This document shows, piece after piece, positions 26,475-35,039 of a DNA stretch of 64,000 nt. The position numbers and the translations under genes are program-made. Below the pieces are notes generated by a model that was not told the DNA's origin, ran no database searches, and saw nothing but the letters and a program-made list of their open reading frames with translations. The stretch's first letter is position 1. Every line of letters starts with the position of its first letter. Origin of the DNA: an uncultured Treponema sp. (GTDB lineage: Bacteria; Spirochaetota; Spirochaetia; Treponematales; Treponemataceae). The stretch covers positions 1 to 64,000 of the forward strand of contig CALDID010000179.1 in assembly GCA_937901865.1 (NCBI GenBank). The letters are read 5' to 3'.

Positions 26475-27371
26475 TTACTTTGCTGTTGCGCCCTGCTCTC
26501 TGCACGTCTGCGTGAACAGCGTACCTGGCTCTATCGAATGAGTAATCCATGTGTTGCCCCCGACGGTGCTGCCCTTGCCGATAACGGTCTTTCCGCCCAA
26601 AATAGTCGCGTCTGCATAAATCGTTACATCGTCTTCAATAGTAGGGTGCCGCTTTTTGTCCTGAAGCTCTTTTTTCACGCTCAAAGCACCGAGCGTTACG
26701 CCCTGATAAATCTTCACTCTGTTGCCGATAACGCACGTTTCCCCAATGACAACGCCTGTTCCGTGGTCGATAAAGAATGATTCGCCAATCGTCGCTCCTG
26801 GGTGAATGTCTATCCCCGTCTTGCCGTGCGCGTGCTCGCTCATAATGCGCGGAATCACAGGCACTCCCTTAACGTGCAGATTATGCGCAATGCGATACAC
26901 GCTAATCGCCTCTAAGCCAGGATACGACACAATTACTTCCTCCGTACTCTTCGCCGCAGGGTCGCCCTCAAAAGCCGCCTGTGCGTCCAGCCGTATCATT
27001 CTGCGAAGCTCTGGCACGTCGCAAATGAGTGAAGCCGCCGTCTTCTCCGCAAGCGAAAAGCAATGCGACATCTGCACATCGCGGAACTTTATCGGGTTTG
27101 AATCGTCGCATTTCACATACAAAAACGACTTTTGTATCTCGTGAGTGAGCGTGTGAATAATGCGGTGAACCCTCTCGCCTGTAACATAGCGAAGCGTTTG
27201 CTTGTCCAAGAACTCCGCCGTGCGATAGCCAGGGAAAATCAAGCTCTGCAAATCGTGCAGCACGCTAATCACATTCTCTCTGTTCGGAAAGATATTCCGA
27301 CCCATCAAGTTCGCTCCCCCGTACTCTTCATACGACGAGAGTATATCGCTCACCATCTTGTCTATATCCAT
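26475..27371 (-). CDS. cysE: Serine O-acetyltransferase (EpsC/CysE type)
   Basis: Makes O-acetylserine from serine and acetyl-CoA for cysteine synthesis. The 298-aa product has a helical N-terminal domain (1-150) and a left-handed beta-helix of hexapeptide repeats (about 180-285): [20 protein letters not shown], then [21 protein letters not shown] take the ATG at 27371, which has GGAG eight bases upstream, rather than the upstream start at 27389. The N-terminal length is like EpsC-type enzymes. No cysK is in the window. Confidence 0.88.
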   Translation of the reverse strand: MDIDKMVSDILSSYEEYGGANLMGRNIFPNRENVISVLHDLQSLIFPGYRTAEFLDKQTLRYVTGERVHRIIHTLTHEIQKSFLYVKCDDSNPIKFRDVQMSHCFSLAEKTAASLICDVPELRRMIRLDAQAAFEGDPAAKSTEEVIVSYPGLEAISVYRIAHNLHVKGVPVIPRIMSEHAHGKTGIDIHPGATIGESFFIDHGTGVVIGETCVIGNRVKIYQGVTLGALSVKKELQDKKRHPTIEDDVTIYADATILGGKTVIGKGSTVGGNTWITHSIEPGTLFTQTCREQGATAK

Positions 27372-27385
27372 ACTCTTCGCTCCTA

Positions 27386-28777
27386 TCACTTTATATAGCG
27401 GATTGCACTGCGGTCTATCGCTTGCATCAATGCGCCTGCTTTCTCGGTATCTCTCTCCAAAATGAGCGGCACTTTCTCTATCACCTCATCGCCGCAGTAA
27501 TATTCCAGTTCTCCGCAAATCGCGCCCATCTTGTTTTCCCCGAAAAGATACTTCGGCACTCTCGCCCTCACTTGTATCTTGTCTTTGTACTCGGCAGGAA
27601 TAGTCAGCACAAGGCGCGGCAAAGAAGACACTATGCGCACCGACTTGCTTTTACTGCCCAACACTCGAACTGTATACGCATAATCGCTCTTTTCTCTGTA
27701 GTCGTCGAATTGGTTAAATGCAAGGTTCAGCAACGCCGTGCCGTCTTTCACTCTATTCGCCTGCCCCTGATAGCTGCCTTTGCCTGCACCCCTCATCGTT
27801 ACCGACAAGTATCGCCGCTCGCCCCTTTTCGCCGTCAGTGCCAGATTATAGCCGCTCTCATAGATAAAGCCCGTCTTGAGCCCGTCCACTCCCTCAACTC
27901 TGTTCAATAGCGGATTTGTGTTCGTCTGATGTATCGCCTTCGTGTCGCCGTACTTCGCCGCAAGGTCAGCAGGCAGGTTCTTCTTGAGCGGATAATATAT
28001 CTCTTTGCACGAGTGAAAGAGGTTGATTGAATCGGGGTAATCGCTTATGTACCTCCGTGCGAACGTCGCAAATTCCCGCGCTGTCGTCATATTCAGCTCG
28101 CTGTATCCCGACGGCTCAACAAAGTGCGTTACGGTCAAGCCCAATGCTCTCACTTCCGCATTCATACGAGCAACAAACGGCTCTACTCCGCCAGAAATGT
28201 AGTATGCAATCGCAATAGCAGCATCGTTGCCCGAAGCCACAGCAAGCCCCGTCAAAAGCTCTTTAAGCGTAACCGTCTGCCCCTTGTCCAAAAACATCAG
28301 CGACGAATCGGACGGCAGGGAAGAAGCCCAGCACTCTCTCGGCAGCGGCACAATATCGTCATAGTGAATCCGCCCCGAAGCGATTTCCTTGAACGCAATA
28401 TACATCACGACGAGTTTCGTCATAGACGCAGGCGGTATCATCTCGTCAGCATTCTTCTTGTAAATCACCGCGCCCGTGTCCGCGTCCACCAAAATCGCAG
28501 AAGCGGCAGTGAGCGACACGGCGTGTTCTCCCTTTTCGTACGGCGTCGCCTTTAAGCCCTCGTTTCTCTCCTTGAACACTTCTTGACGGAAGGCAGAAAG
28601 AGCTATTTGCTCCTCAGCAGTCAGCTTTCTTGCTTCCCTCACTTTCAGCACGCCAACCACATGCGCCACATACAACACGACAAGCAAAATAACAATCGCT
28701 TCCGCCCCGATAAGCGCAGGAACTAGATATTTCTTTGCATTAAAAGAACCCTTCAATTTCGCTAAATCAATCTTCAT
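27386..28777 (-). CDS. dacA: D-alanyl-D-alanine carboxypeptidase (PBP5/DacA family)
   Basis: Trims pentapeptide side chains of peptidoglycan in the periplasm. The 463-aa S11 peptidase has an N-terminal membrane segment (about 18-42) rather than a cleaved signal peptide. The catalytic motifs are SMTK (near 118-121), SGN (near 183) and KTG (near 302). A C-terminal beta-rich domain (about 360-463) follows. Anchoring at the N-terminus instead of by the usual C-terminal amphipathic helix is unusual. It heads a dacA-cysE-radA operon with 14 nt to cysE. Confidence 0.92.
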   Translation of the reverse strand: MKIDLAKLKGSFNAKKYLVPALIGAEAIVILLVVLYVAHVVGVLKVREARKLTAEEQIALSAFRQEVFKERNEGLKATPYEKGEHAVSLTAASAILVDADTGAVIYKKNADEMIPPASMTKLVVMYIAFKEIASGRIHYDDIVPLPRECWASSLPSDSSLMFLDKGQTVTLKELLTGLAVASGNDAAIAIAYYISGGVEPFVARMNAEVRALGLTVTHFVEPSGYSELNMTTAREFATFARRYISDYPDSINLFHSCKEIYYPLKKNLPADLAAKYGDTKAIHQTNTNPLLNRVEGVDGLKTGFIYESGYNLALTAKRGERRYLSVTMRGAGKGSYQGQANRVKDGTALLNLAFNQFDDYREKSDYAYTVRVLGSKSKSVRIVSSLPRLVLTIPAEYKDKIQVRARVPKYLFGENKMGAICGELEYYCGDEVIEKVPLILERDTEKAGALMQAIDRSAIRYIK

Positions 28778-28813
28778 AGTTTGCTATTATACAAAACTTT
28801 TCTATTAAGTTAA

Positions 28814-28847
28814 ATAGCATATCGAATTGAGTTAAATAGTAGACAGT
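28814..28847. repeat. 34-bp direct repeat, left copy
   Basis: The 34 bp beginning ATAGCATATCGAATTGAG and ending TAGTAGACAGT recur exactly at 29089-29122. The pair flanks the nested REP/MITE block. Nothing gene-like lies between dacA (28777) and the M20 peptidase (29179). Confidence 0.85.
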
Positions 28848-28877
28848 GTTACGGAAAGTATGCTGTTTTATCTGTTT

Positions 28878-29080
28878 ATGTCATTCCCGTGCTTGACACG
28901 GGAATCTTTCAAGGCTCTCGTATAGTCGACCTGTTCGGAAACCGTATGTCATTGCCGTACTTGATACGGCAATCTATTGCAATACAAGCAAAAAGATTAT
29001 CGAGTCGAACCCGATAATGACAATTATCGAACAGGTCTAGTGCTTTGGAAAAGATTATCGGAACAAGCCCGATAATGACA
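28878..29080 (+). repeat. REP-like element split by MITE copy C
   Basis: Left part 28878-28925 (ATGTCATTCCCGTG to CTTTCAAGGC) and right part 29040-29080 (TGCTTTGG to CCCGATAATGACA) match the two halves of the intact element at 24787-24870. Exactly one 114-bp MITE separates them, so the MITE arrived later. Confidence 0.75.
28926..29039 (+). mobile_element. 114-bp MITE-like element, copy C (most diverged)
   Basis: Same length and layout as copies A, B and D, but with several substitutions: the left end is TCGACC instead of TAGACC, and the internal TATAGG is changed to TACAAG. The imperfect end suggests it is no longer mobile. Confidence 0.85.
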
Positions 29081-29088
29081 CGATTTTT

Positions 29089-29122
29089 ATAGCATATCGA
29101 ATTGAGTTAAATAGTAGACAGT
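29089..29122. repeat. 34-bp direct repeat, right copy
   Basis: Exact second copy of 28814-28847. It ends 57 bp before the M20 peptidase start. Confidence 0.85.
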
Positions 29123-29178
29123 AATTCTCTTAGCCTATAAAATAAAAAATATTTTGTCAGAAACATCGGAGGAAACGA

Positions 29179-30408
29179 ATGAACACAGAGTTTGAACAGT
29201 TAAAAGAATGGATAAGAGAGCATACGCGCGATATGGTCGAGCTTGAGGCAAAGCTCACGGCGATCCCCGCCCTCGCGCCCGAAAACGCAGGAGACGGAGA
29301 AGCGAAGAAAGCAGAGATGCTTGAAGCGTGGCTCATTGAAAACGGCATTAAAAACATCGAGCATTACGACGCTCCCGATAATCGCGTTACGGCAGGCTAT
29401 CGCCCGAACTTCGTCGCGACGATTAACGGCTGCCGCAATGACTATTCTATTTGGATTTGCGCACATCTCGACGTTGTTCCCGTCGGCGAGAAATCGCTGT
29501 GGAGGGCTGACCCGTGGACAGTCGTGGAGAAAGACGGCAAAATCTTCGGGCGCGGCGTTGAAGACAATCAACAGGGCTTGTGCTCAGGCGTGCTGGCGGC
29601 TCTTTCCTTTGTCAAACAGCACATTATCCCTGAACACACGATAAAGCTGCTCTTTATGGCGGACGAGGAAGTCGGCTCAAAGTACGGTATGGGCTACCTT
29701 GTCGAGCACCACGCAGACCTTTTCGGCGAAAACGACCGCATTTTAATCCCCGACGGCGGCGACAGCAAGGGAGAGACCATCGAAATCGCAGAGAAAAACA
29801 TTGCGTGGTTCCGTTTCCACACGATAGGCAAGCAATCGCACGGCTCTCGCCCCGACCTCGGACGAAACGCGAAGCTCGCCGCGGCGGATTTGGCATTGCG
29901 CATTAACGACCTTGAGAACTTTTTTAACCAGAAAGACGACAAGTTTGACCCGCCGTATTCCACGTTCCAGCCGACAATGCAGCTCGCCAACGTCGAGGGC
30001 ATCAATATGATTCCCGGCGATGACGTATTCACAGCCGACTGCCGCATTAACCCGAATTACAGCCTTGACGAAGTGCGCCGAGAGGTAAGAGCGCGATGCG
30101 ACGCGGTCGAAGCGAAATACGGCGTGAAAATCGAAGTGAGCGAAGCGCAGGCGGCGGAGAGCAAGGCGACGGACGAAAATGCTCCTGTGGTCAAAGAGCT
30201 CGCGGCGGCGATTGAAGCGGTACACGGCATAAAGGCGCGCACAGTCGGTATCGGCGGCGGCACGGTTGCGGCAGAACTTCGCAATATGGGACGGGACGCG
30301 GTCGTGTGGTCAACGCTGGACGACACCTGCCACCAGCCGAATGAATACGCCGTCATCGAAAACATCGCAAAAGACGCGCTCACTATCGCATATATGGCAA
30401 GCAACTAA
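29179..30408 (+). CDS. M20 family metallopeptidase
   Basis: The 409-aa di-zinc peptidase or deacylase resembles the ArgE/DapE/carnosinase group. Metal ligands are visible: His96 in AHLDVVP, Asp129 in GVEDNQQG, Glu163-Glu164 in ADEEVGS, and a late His in DDTCHQPNEY. A dimerisation domain lies in the middle (about 190-300, QSHGSRP). Substrate cannot be told; a dipeptidase or amino-acid deacylase is likely, and no argE/dapE neighbours guide the choice. CGGAGGAAA precedes the ATG. The stop codon is the first part of a 23-bp tandem array. Confidence 0.9.
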   Translation: MNTEFEQLKEWIREHTRDMVELEAKLTAIPALAPENAGDGEAKKAEMLEAWLIENGIKNIEHYDAPDNRVTAGYRPNFVATINGCRNDYSIWICAHLDVVPVGEKSLWRADPWTVVEKDGKIFGRGVEDNQQGLCSGVLAALSFVKQHIIPEHTIKLLFMADEEVGSKYGMGYLVEHHADLFGENDRILIPDGGDSKGETIEIAEKNIAWFRFHTIGKQSHGSRPDLGRNAKLAAADLALRINDLENFFNQKDDKFDPPYSTFQPTMQLANVEGINMIPGDDVFTADCRINPNYSLDEVRREVRARCDAVEAKYGVKIEVSEAQAAESKATDENAPVVKELAAAIEAVHGIKARTVGIGGGTVAAELRNMGRDAVVWSTLDDTCHQPNEYAVIENIAKDALTIAYMASN

Positions 30409-30521
30409 CTCGACGGCTCGTCGGCTTATAACTCGACGGCTCGTCAACTTATAACTCGACGGTGCGTCTGCTTATAACTCGACGGTGCGTCGACTTATAG
30501 CTCGACGGTGCGTCGACTTAG
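30407..30521. repeat. Array of five contiguous 23-bp units after the M20 gene
   Basis: Five units of exactly 23 bp, each with CTCGACGG, a CGTC word and CTTAT, run from 30407 to 30521 with no spacers. The array begins inside the TAA stop (30406-30408). Units 1, 4 and 5 contain a perfect 5-bp stem with 3-nt loop (CGACGnnnCGTCG). The lipase ribosome site AAAGGAG follows immediately. Confidence 0.9.
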
Positions 30522-30539
30522 AGAAAGGAGTGTTTTCGA

Positions 30540-32540
30540 TTGATTAAAAAGACCCTTATTTCTTTATTCTTATTGCAATTATGCGCTTTATACGCTGAAA
30601 CGATAACTTTTCCAATACTTGGCTTCAAAACAGTGCCGAAAGAGCCGATTATGCTCGACGTGCCGTGGGAAGAAAAGTGGTTCGGCGAAAAGAGCGCGTT
30701 TGTCTATCATCACGACATTGCGCGCATTGCCTGCGTCTTCTCCGAGATGTCGTACATCGAGGACGTGGAGGAGCACCCGACGACGAACGTTATTTATCGC
30801 TCCTACAAGGCGTTAGGTATCGACGACGAAAACATCTTATTTCACTACGACATCAAATACACAGACCCTTTAGGCGATAATCAATCGGGCGTTTCCTTTG
30901 CGCACAAAAAGATACAAAGCGCGCTCGGCGAAAAGGTGTTAGTGTTTTGCATTGTGCGCGGCACGCCGAGAAATGCGAATGAATGGGTGAGCAATGTCAA
31001 TGTGTCGGACAGCACGCACAAAGCACAGGATTTCCACGAAGGCTTTTTTATCGCCGCCGACCAGCTGTATAAAGAGCTTATCGCCTATCTTGAATCCCGC
31101 GGCATCGACAAGCAAGATTGTTTTCTGCTCATCACAGGGCACTCTCGCGGCGCGGCGGTGGCTAATATGCTCGGCGCGATTATCGCGAACTCAGGTGCTC
31201 TCGACACCGAAAAAGTCTATGTCTACACTTTCGGCACGCCCAACACTACCACCGAAAGCGACTGCCACAGCGACAAATACGGCTTCATCTACAACATCGA
31301 GAGCGTTGAAGACCTTTGCGCCACGCTGCCTTCCAACCGCTACAACTGGGCTTACAAGAAGTACGGCAAGACAAAGACGCTCGTCAGCCGCTGGAGCTCG
31401 GACGAAGACACCTTTGAAAACAACTATGTCAACCGAATGAATGTGTATCTCAATCGCTTTATCCTGCGCGATTACAAGCCGTTCCGCATAGGTCCGTTTT
31501 TTCCAAGTCAGATTTCGCGTTTGTTCGTTATCCTCAATCCGTCGGTACGCAGTTTTTACGAAGGTCCATTAGAGCTGCACGACAAATGCGTTTTTACGTT
31601 CTCCCTCGTCTTCCCCTCGAATCCGCGCAAAAAGAAAAAGAACCCGTCGCTCTTTGGCAAAGCGATGTTCGGCGTGCTTAACTCGATGACAAACGGGGCG
31701 TTTGGGTATGCGAATGTGGCGGTGTTTGATATGCACATGTGCGAGGTGTATTTATCGTGGTATATGGCGTTGAGCGAAGAGGAGCTGTTTCAAGAAGCTC
31801 CGTCGAGTCAAATCGTCTTTTCGGGCAGTTTCAACGCCGTCATCACCGACAGCAAGGGCAGAGAGGTTATCACGATTAAAGACGGGCTGTCTTCGTTCGA
31901 CGCGATAACGCCTCCAGCCGCCGCGATGAGCCTTATGGGGAAGACGGTGGTCGGGCTGTCGGGGATTGAAGATTACACGGTGGAGATTATGCACAACTCG
32001 CTTCTTCCCTCTCCGATGAGCATCAAGGTAGAGCATTACGCAGGCGACGGCACGTTTATCGGCTCTGGCAAGCGTATCTATTTCGCGCCGAAATACAACA
32101 AAGTGTATTCGTTCCGCGCAGGGAGAAAAACGGCGGAGGATTTCGATATTCACTTTGACATCACCGATAAAAGCGAGGCGAGCAAGAGTGCGCAAAAGCT
32201 CCCGTCGGCTCTTTCTCCGCTCCTGTCGGCTTCGATAAGCACAGACGGCAATTTGCAGGGGGAACTCGGCATTGACGTAGGAGTGCGCGCGGCGTATCTC
32301 AGCGCATTCTTTGCACGCGACAGCCTTTCTTTCGGCATTGCAAGCCAGCAAAATGTGTGGTGGCGGCTGTATGCAGACGAGGGGATTTATGTGAAAAGGG
32401 ATTTTGTGGAGGACACGTTTACGCCGCAGGCTCGCTTCAGCCTATCGTATAAGCCGCTGCACACGGTGAAGTTCTTTGCGTCTTCTTTGTTCGACCTCCC
32501 CTCTCTTTCCCCCACATTCCGCTTCGGCGTAAAGCTATAG
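30540..32540 (+). CDS. Exported class 3 lipase-like protein with beta-rich C-terminus
   Basis: The 666-aa protein has a signal peptide (about 1-19) and an alpha/beta-hydrolase domain of the lipase class 3 type (about 60-300). The nucleophile is Ser202 in LITGHSRGAAVANM. After residue 400 comes an unassigned beta-rich region, and the last 110 or so residues read like membrane beta strands (FRFGVKL end). This could place the enzyme in or at the outer membrane. It uses a TTG start (30540) behind AAAGGAG; there is no better ATG. Substrate unknown: lipid or ester hydrolysis is the family role. Confidence 0.78.
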   Translation: MIKKTLISLFLLQLCALYAETITFPILGFKTVPKEPIMLDVPWEEKWFGEKSAFVYHHDIARIACVFSEMSYIEDVEEHPTTNVIYRSYKALGIDDENILFHYDIKYTDPLGDNQSGVSFAHKKIQSALGEKVLVFCIVRGTPRNANEWVSNVNVSDSTHKAQDFHEGFFIAADQLYKELIAYLESRGIDKQDCFLLITGHSRGAAVANMLGAIIANSGALDTEKVYVYTFGTPNTTTESDCHSDKYGFIYNIESVEDLCATLPSNRYNWAYKKYGKTKTLVSRWSSDEDTFENNYVNRMNVYLNRFILRDYKPFRIGPFFPSQISRLFVILNPSVRSFYEGPLELHDKCVFTFSLVFPSNPRKKKKNPSLFGKAMFGVLNSMTNGAFGYANVAVFDMHMCEVYLSWYMALSEEELFQEAPSSQIVFSGSFNAVITDSKGREVITIKDGLSSFDAITPPAAAMSLMGKTVVGLSGIEDYTVEIMHNSLLPSPMSIKVEHYAGDGTFIGSGKRIYFAPKYNKVYSFRAGRKTAEDFDIHFDITDKSEASKSAQKLPSALSPLLSASISTDGNLQGELGIDVGVRAAYLSAFFARDSLSFGIASQQNVWWRLYADEGIYVKRDFVEDTFTPQARFSLSYKPLHTVKFFASSLFDLPSLSPTFRFGVKL

Positions 32541-32580
32541 CAGGCACAGCCTGTTTTGTGCAGGTATAGCCTGTTTTGTA
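32541..32580. repeat. Two 20-bp units with mini-hairpins after the lipase gene
   Basis: Two contiguous units: CAGGCacaGCCTG then TTTTGTG, and CAGGTataGCCTG then TTTTGTA. The stem-loop plus T tract resembles a very small terminator. The array begins at the lipase stop codon. Confidence 0.65.
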
Positions 32581-32640
32581 AAAGGGGAGCTACAGGCGAA
32601 ATAAAGGAATTATTGAGGAAACCTAAGAATTGGCGTATAC

Positions 32641-32754
32641 TAGACCTGTTCGGAAACAGTATGTCATTGCCGTACTTGATACGGCAATCTATTGCAATAT
32701 AGGCAAAAAGATTATCGGGTCGAGCCCGATAATGACAATTATCGAACAGGTCTA
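32641..32754 (+). mobile_element. 114-bp MITE-like element, copy D
   Basis: Identical to copy B and one base from copy A. Inside it TTGATA (32676-32681), a 16-bp spacer and TATAGG (32698-32703) look like an outward promoter pointing at the toxin gene, whose start is 21 bp after the element. Confidence 0.87.
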
Positions 32755-32774
32755 CTATTTCTAGGAGATTAGAA

Positions 32775-33278
32775 TTGATAGAGAAAATACATAACAAAGC
32801 AAAGGTATACCTTGACACTTCTGTCATAAGCTATTTGGAACAGACTGACTCTCCTGAAAAAATGGCTATAACACGAAATGTGTGGGAAACGTTCAAAAGT
32901 GGCAAGTATGACCTTTTTATTTCTGATGTACTTATAAAAGAGTTGATGAATTGCAGCAATGAAACAAAGCGCAGCGCATTGCTTTCCCATTTGCTTGAAA
33001 TAAACTACACTATTGTCAATGTAAGCAAAGAATCTTTTGCATTTGCAGAGCGAATTATCGATTTCGGCATTTTGAAGAAAAAGAGCTTTGATGATTGTCA
33101 ACACATTGCGGCAGCTATTTTATGTAACTGTGATGTTATCATTTCTTGGAACTTTAAGCATATAGTGAATTATGATACAATTAGGGGGATAAAAGTTTTG
33201 ACGACTATGGAAGGATATAAAGACATAGCCATTTATTCGCCAGAAGTGTTTCAGAGCGAGGAGGATACAAATGATTGA
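32775..33278 (+). CDS. PIN-domain toxin-like ribonuclease
   Basis: The 167-aa PIN-domain protein probably cleaves RNA. The first catalytic Asp is Asp14 in VYLDTSVISY. A later acidic pair is in SFDDCQHIAAA (about 114-115), and the C-terminal DVIISWNFKHIVN is typical of PIN proteins. It uses a TTG start behind AGGAG. It precedes its presumed antitoxin and overlaps it by 8 nt, so the order is toxin first, the reverse of most type II systems. The upstream MITE copy D probably supplies or alters its promoter. Confidence 0.78.
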   Translation: MIEKIHNKAKVYLDTSVISYLEQTDSPEKMAITRNVWETFKSGKYDLFISDVLIKELMNCSNETKRSALLSHLLEINYTIVNVSKESFAFAERIIDFGILKKKSFDDCQHIAAAILCNCDVIISWNFKHIVNYDTIRGIKVLTTMEGYKDIAIYSPEVFQSEEDTND

Positions 33279-33462
33279 AGAACTTACATTATCACCACGA
33301 TTCGATGTTAACGACATCAGACAATTACGCGAATACAATTCACTTCGTCATATCAATATGAGTGCAGATGAGGTCATCGCAGAGCTTAAAGCTGATACAT
33401 CAGACATTATTGAAAGACTTGTAAAAAGTGGACACGCACGAACTCTTGCTGCTGCATACTAA
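33271..33462 (+). CDS. Presumed antitoxin of the PIN pair
   Basis: The 63-aa acidic protein overlaps the toxin gene. Its first half (MIEELTLSPRFDVNDIRQLRE) is likely to bind the toxin or DNA, and SADEVIAELKADTSDII forms a helix. I assign it as antitoxin only because it is small, overlaps the PIN gene and is the last gene of the unit; it has no well-known antitoxin signature that I recognise. An intrinsic terminator for hisF on the opposite strand follows. Confidence 0.6.
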   Translation: MIEELTLSPRFDVNDIRQLREYNSLRHINMSADEVIAELKADTSDIIERLVKSGHARTLAAAY

Positions 33463-33469
33463 AAAACAA

Positions 33470-33502
33470 AACGCCCTTGCAGTTTGCGCATTTAAGGGCG
33501 TT
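33470..33502 (-). terminator. Intrinsic terminator of hisH-hisF
   Basis: On the minus strand AACGCCCTT and AAGGGCGTT form a 9-bp stem, followed by a T-rich tract. It may also stop plus-strand transcription from the PIN pair. Confidence 0.75.
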
Positions 33503-33513
33503 GAAATATCCAA

Positions 33514-34278
33514 TTATAATCTTACGGGGATATGTGATTGAGCAAGTTCGCTCTTAATCCTGCCGACCGTGTATTCGCCTGAATGAACCATACTCGCCAC
33601 CAATGCCGCGTCCGCTTTGCCTTCGCTCAAGACGCGCGCGAGGTGTTCGCTTTTGCCGCCGCCTCCCGACGCAATAACTGGCACGCTCACATTTTCCGCA
33701 ATCATACGGGTCAAATCGATTTCGTATCCCGTCTTCATTCCGTCTGCGTCCATCGAGTTCAACACTATTTCGCCCGCACCCAAACTCACGGCTTTTTTAG
33801 CCCATTCCAATGCGTCAAGTTCGGTCTTCACCCTGCCGCCGTTTATATACACCCGATAGCCGCTCGGCGCGCTGTCGTCTTTCTTTGCGTCCATACCCAG
33901 TACAATGCACTGATTGCCGAACACCCTTGCGCCCTCGCGGATAAGCTCAGGGTTCTTGACGGCTTGGCTGTTGAGGCTGATTTTCTCTGCACCTGCAAGG
34001 ATTGTGCTTCTGATGTCTTCAAGAGAGCCGATTCCGCCTCCCACGCAAAACGGGATAAACACCCTTTCCGCCACGCGTGAGATAAGCTCAAGGATAGGCC
34101 CCCTCCCGCGCGTAGAGGCGATTATATCGTAGAAAACAAGCTCGTCAACGCCCTGCCTGTAATACTCCGCCGCCATTTCCACAGGGTCGCCGATGTCGAT
34201 ATTGTTTTGAAACTTCACGCCCTTTGTTGTTCTGCCGTCTTTCACATCAAGGCAGACGATAATTCTTTTTTTAAGCAT
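33514..34278 (-). CDS. hisF: Imidazole glycerol phosphate synthase cyclase subunit
   Basis: With HisH converts PRFAR and glutamine-derived ammonia to imidazole glycerol phosphate and AICAR. The 254-aa (beta/alpha)8 barrel has the catalytic Asp in CLDVKDGR (near residue 11), GGGIGSLEDIRSTILAGA in the middle and ASGGGGKSEHL near the phosphate site. It overlaps hisH by 8 nt. Only these two his genes are in the window, so histidine synthesis genes are scattered or the pair serves another amidotransferase role. Confidence 0.9.
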   Translation of the reverse strand: MLKKRIIVCLDVKDGRTTKGVKFQNNIDIGDPVEMAAEYYRQGVDELVFYDIIASTRGRGPILELISRVAERVFIPFCVGGGIGSLEDIRSTILAGAEKISLNSQAVKNPELIREGARVFGNQCIVLGMDAKKDDSAPSGYRVYINGGRVKTELDALEWAKKAVSLGAGEIVLNSMDADGMKTGYEIDLTRMIAENVSVPVIASGGGGKSEHLARVLSEGKADAALVASMVHSGEYTVGRIKSELAQSHIPVRL

Positions 34279-34951
34279 TTCTCCCCTCCGTCAAGTCGTC
34301 TTTTACAAAGTTCTTCAAAAAGCGCAACCCGTTTTCTCCTGATTTTTCGGGGTGAAACTGAAAGGCGGTAACCGAGCCGCACTCCACGCACGCAGGCACG
34401 CGGCAGCCATACTCTGCGTATGCTTTTACTATCGTTTCATCTGTCGGCTGAATTAAATATGAATGAACAAAGTAGAAATCGCTTTTTTCGCCCACGCCAC
34501 TAAAGAGAGATGAGCCTCCGTTTGCAAAAGAAACATCGTTCCAGCCCATGTGCGGCACTTTGAGGCTTATAGCTTGCATAGGAGATGCGACACTTTGCGA
34601 AAAGGCTTCGAGTTCGCTCCAAACGCTTTTGAAGTGTCGGATAGAGCCTTTGAGAATGCCCAAACATTCCACGTCGCCCTCTTCGCTTCTTTCAAAGATA
34701 ATCTGAGAACCCAAGCAGATGCCGAGCAATCTCTTTCCCGCCGCCGCCCAATCGCGCAAAAAGGAGTCAAAGCCCGTCAGTTTTAACTGCTCCATTGCAT
34801 ACGCCGCCTCTCCCACGCCAGGGAAGATAAGGCGGTCGCACTTCTCTATTTCCAAAGGAGATGATGAGCGGATATACGGCGCACCAAGGCTTGCCAACGC
34901 TCGCTCTACGGACTTGATGTTGCCCGCATTATAATCTACGATACCTGTCAT
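34271..34951 (-). CDS. hisH: Imidazole glycerol phosphate synthase glutamine amidotransferase subunit
   Basis: Releases ammonia from glutamine for HisF. The 226-aa class I amidotransferase has the nucleophile Cys79 in GICLGSQ and the His/Glu pair in FQFHPEKSG near residue 200. YNAGN at the N-terminus and the oxyanion region PGVGEA (44-49) are typical of HisH. It is followed by hisF with an 8-nt overlap. Confidence 0.92.
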   Translation of the reverse strand: MTGIVDYNAGNIKSVERALASLGAPYIRSSSPLEIEKCDRLIFPGVGEAAYAMEQLKLTGFDSFLRDWAAAGKRLLGICLGSQIIFERSEEGDVECLGILKGSIRHFKSVWSELEAFSQSVASPMQAISLKVPHMGWNDVSFANGGSSLFSGVGEKSDFYFVHSYLIQPTDETIVKAYAEYGCRVPACVECGSVTAFQFHPEKSGENGLRFLKNFVKDDLTEGRNA

Positions 34952-35022
34952 AGCTTGAATTGTACTTGAAATCGCTGCATTGTTTCAAGACGCGCCTTAA
35001 AGACAAAAAGGGCGAAAACTGC

Positions 35023-35039
35023 TATACTCACGAGTAGTT
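35023..35039 (+). promoter_or_regulatory. Near-leaderless promoter of the DTW gene
   Basis: TATACT at 35023-35028 with a weak upstream AAGACA at 17-bp spacing. Only 11 bp separate the -10 box from the ATG at 35040, and no ribosome site is seen. Confidence 0.45.

Noticed and set aside
25353..26780. 475-aa plus-strand ORF
   Set aside because: It lies opposite radA and cysE, which have clear conserved motifs; the Ser/Arg-rich translation is a mirror of those codons.
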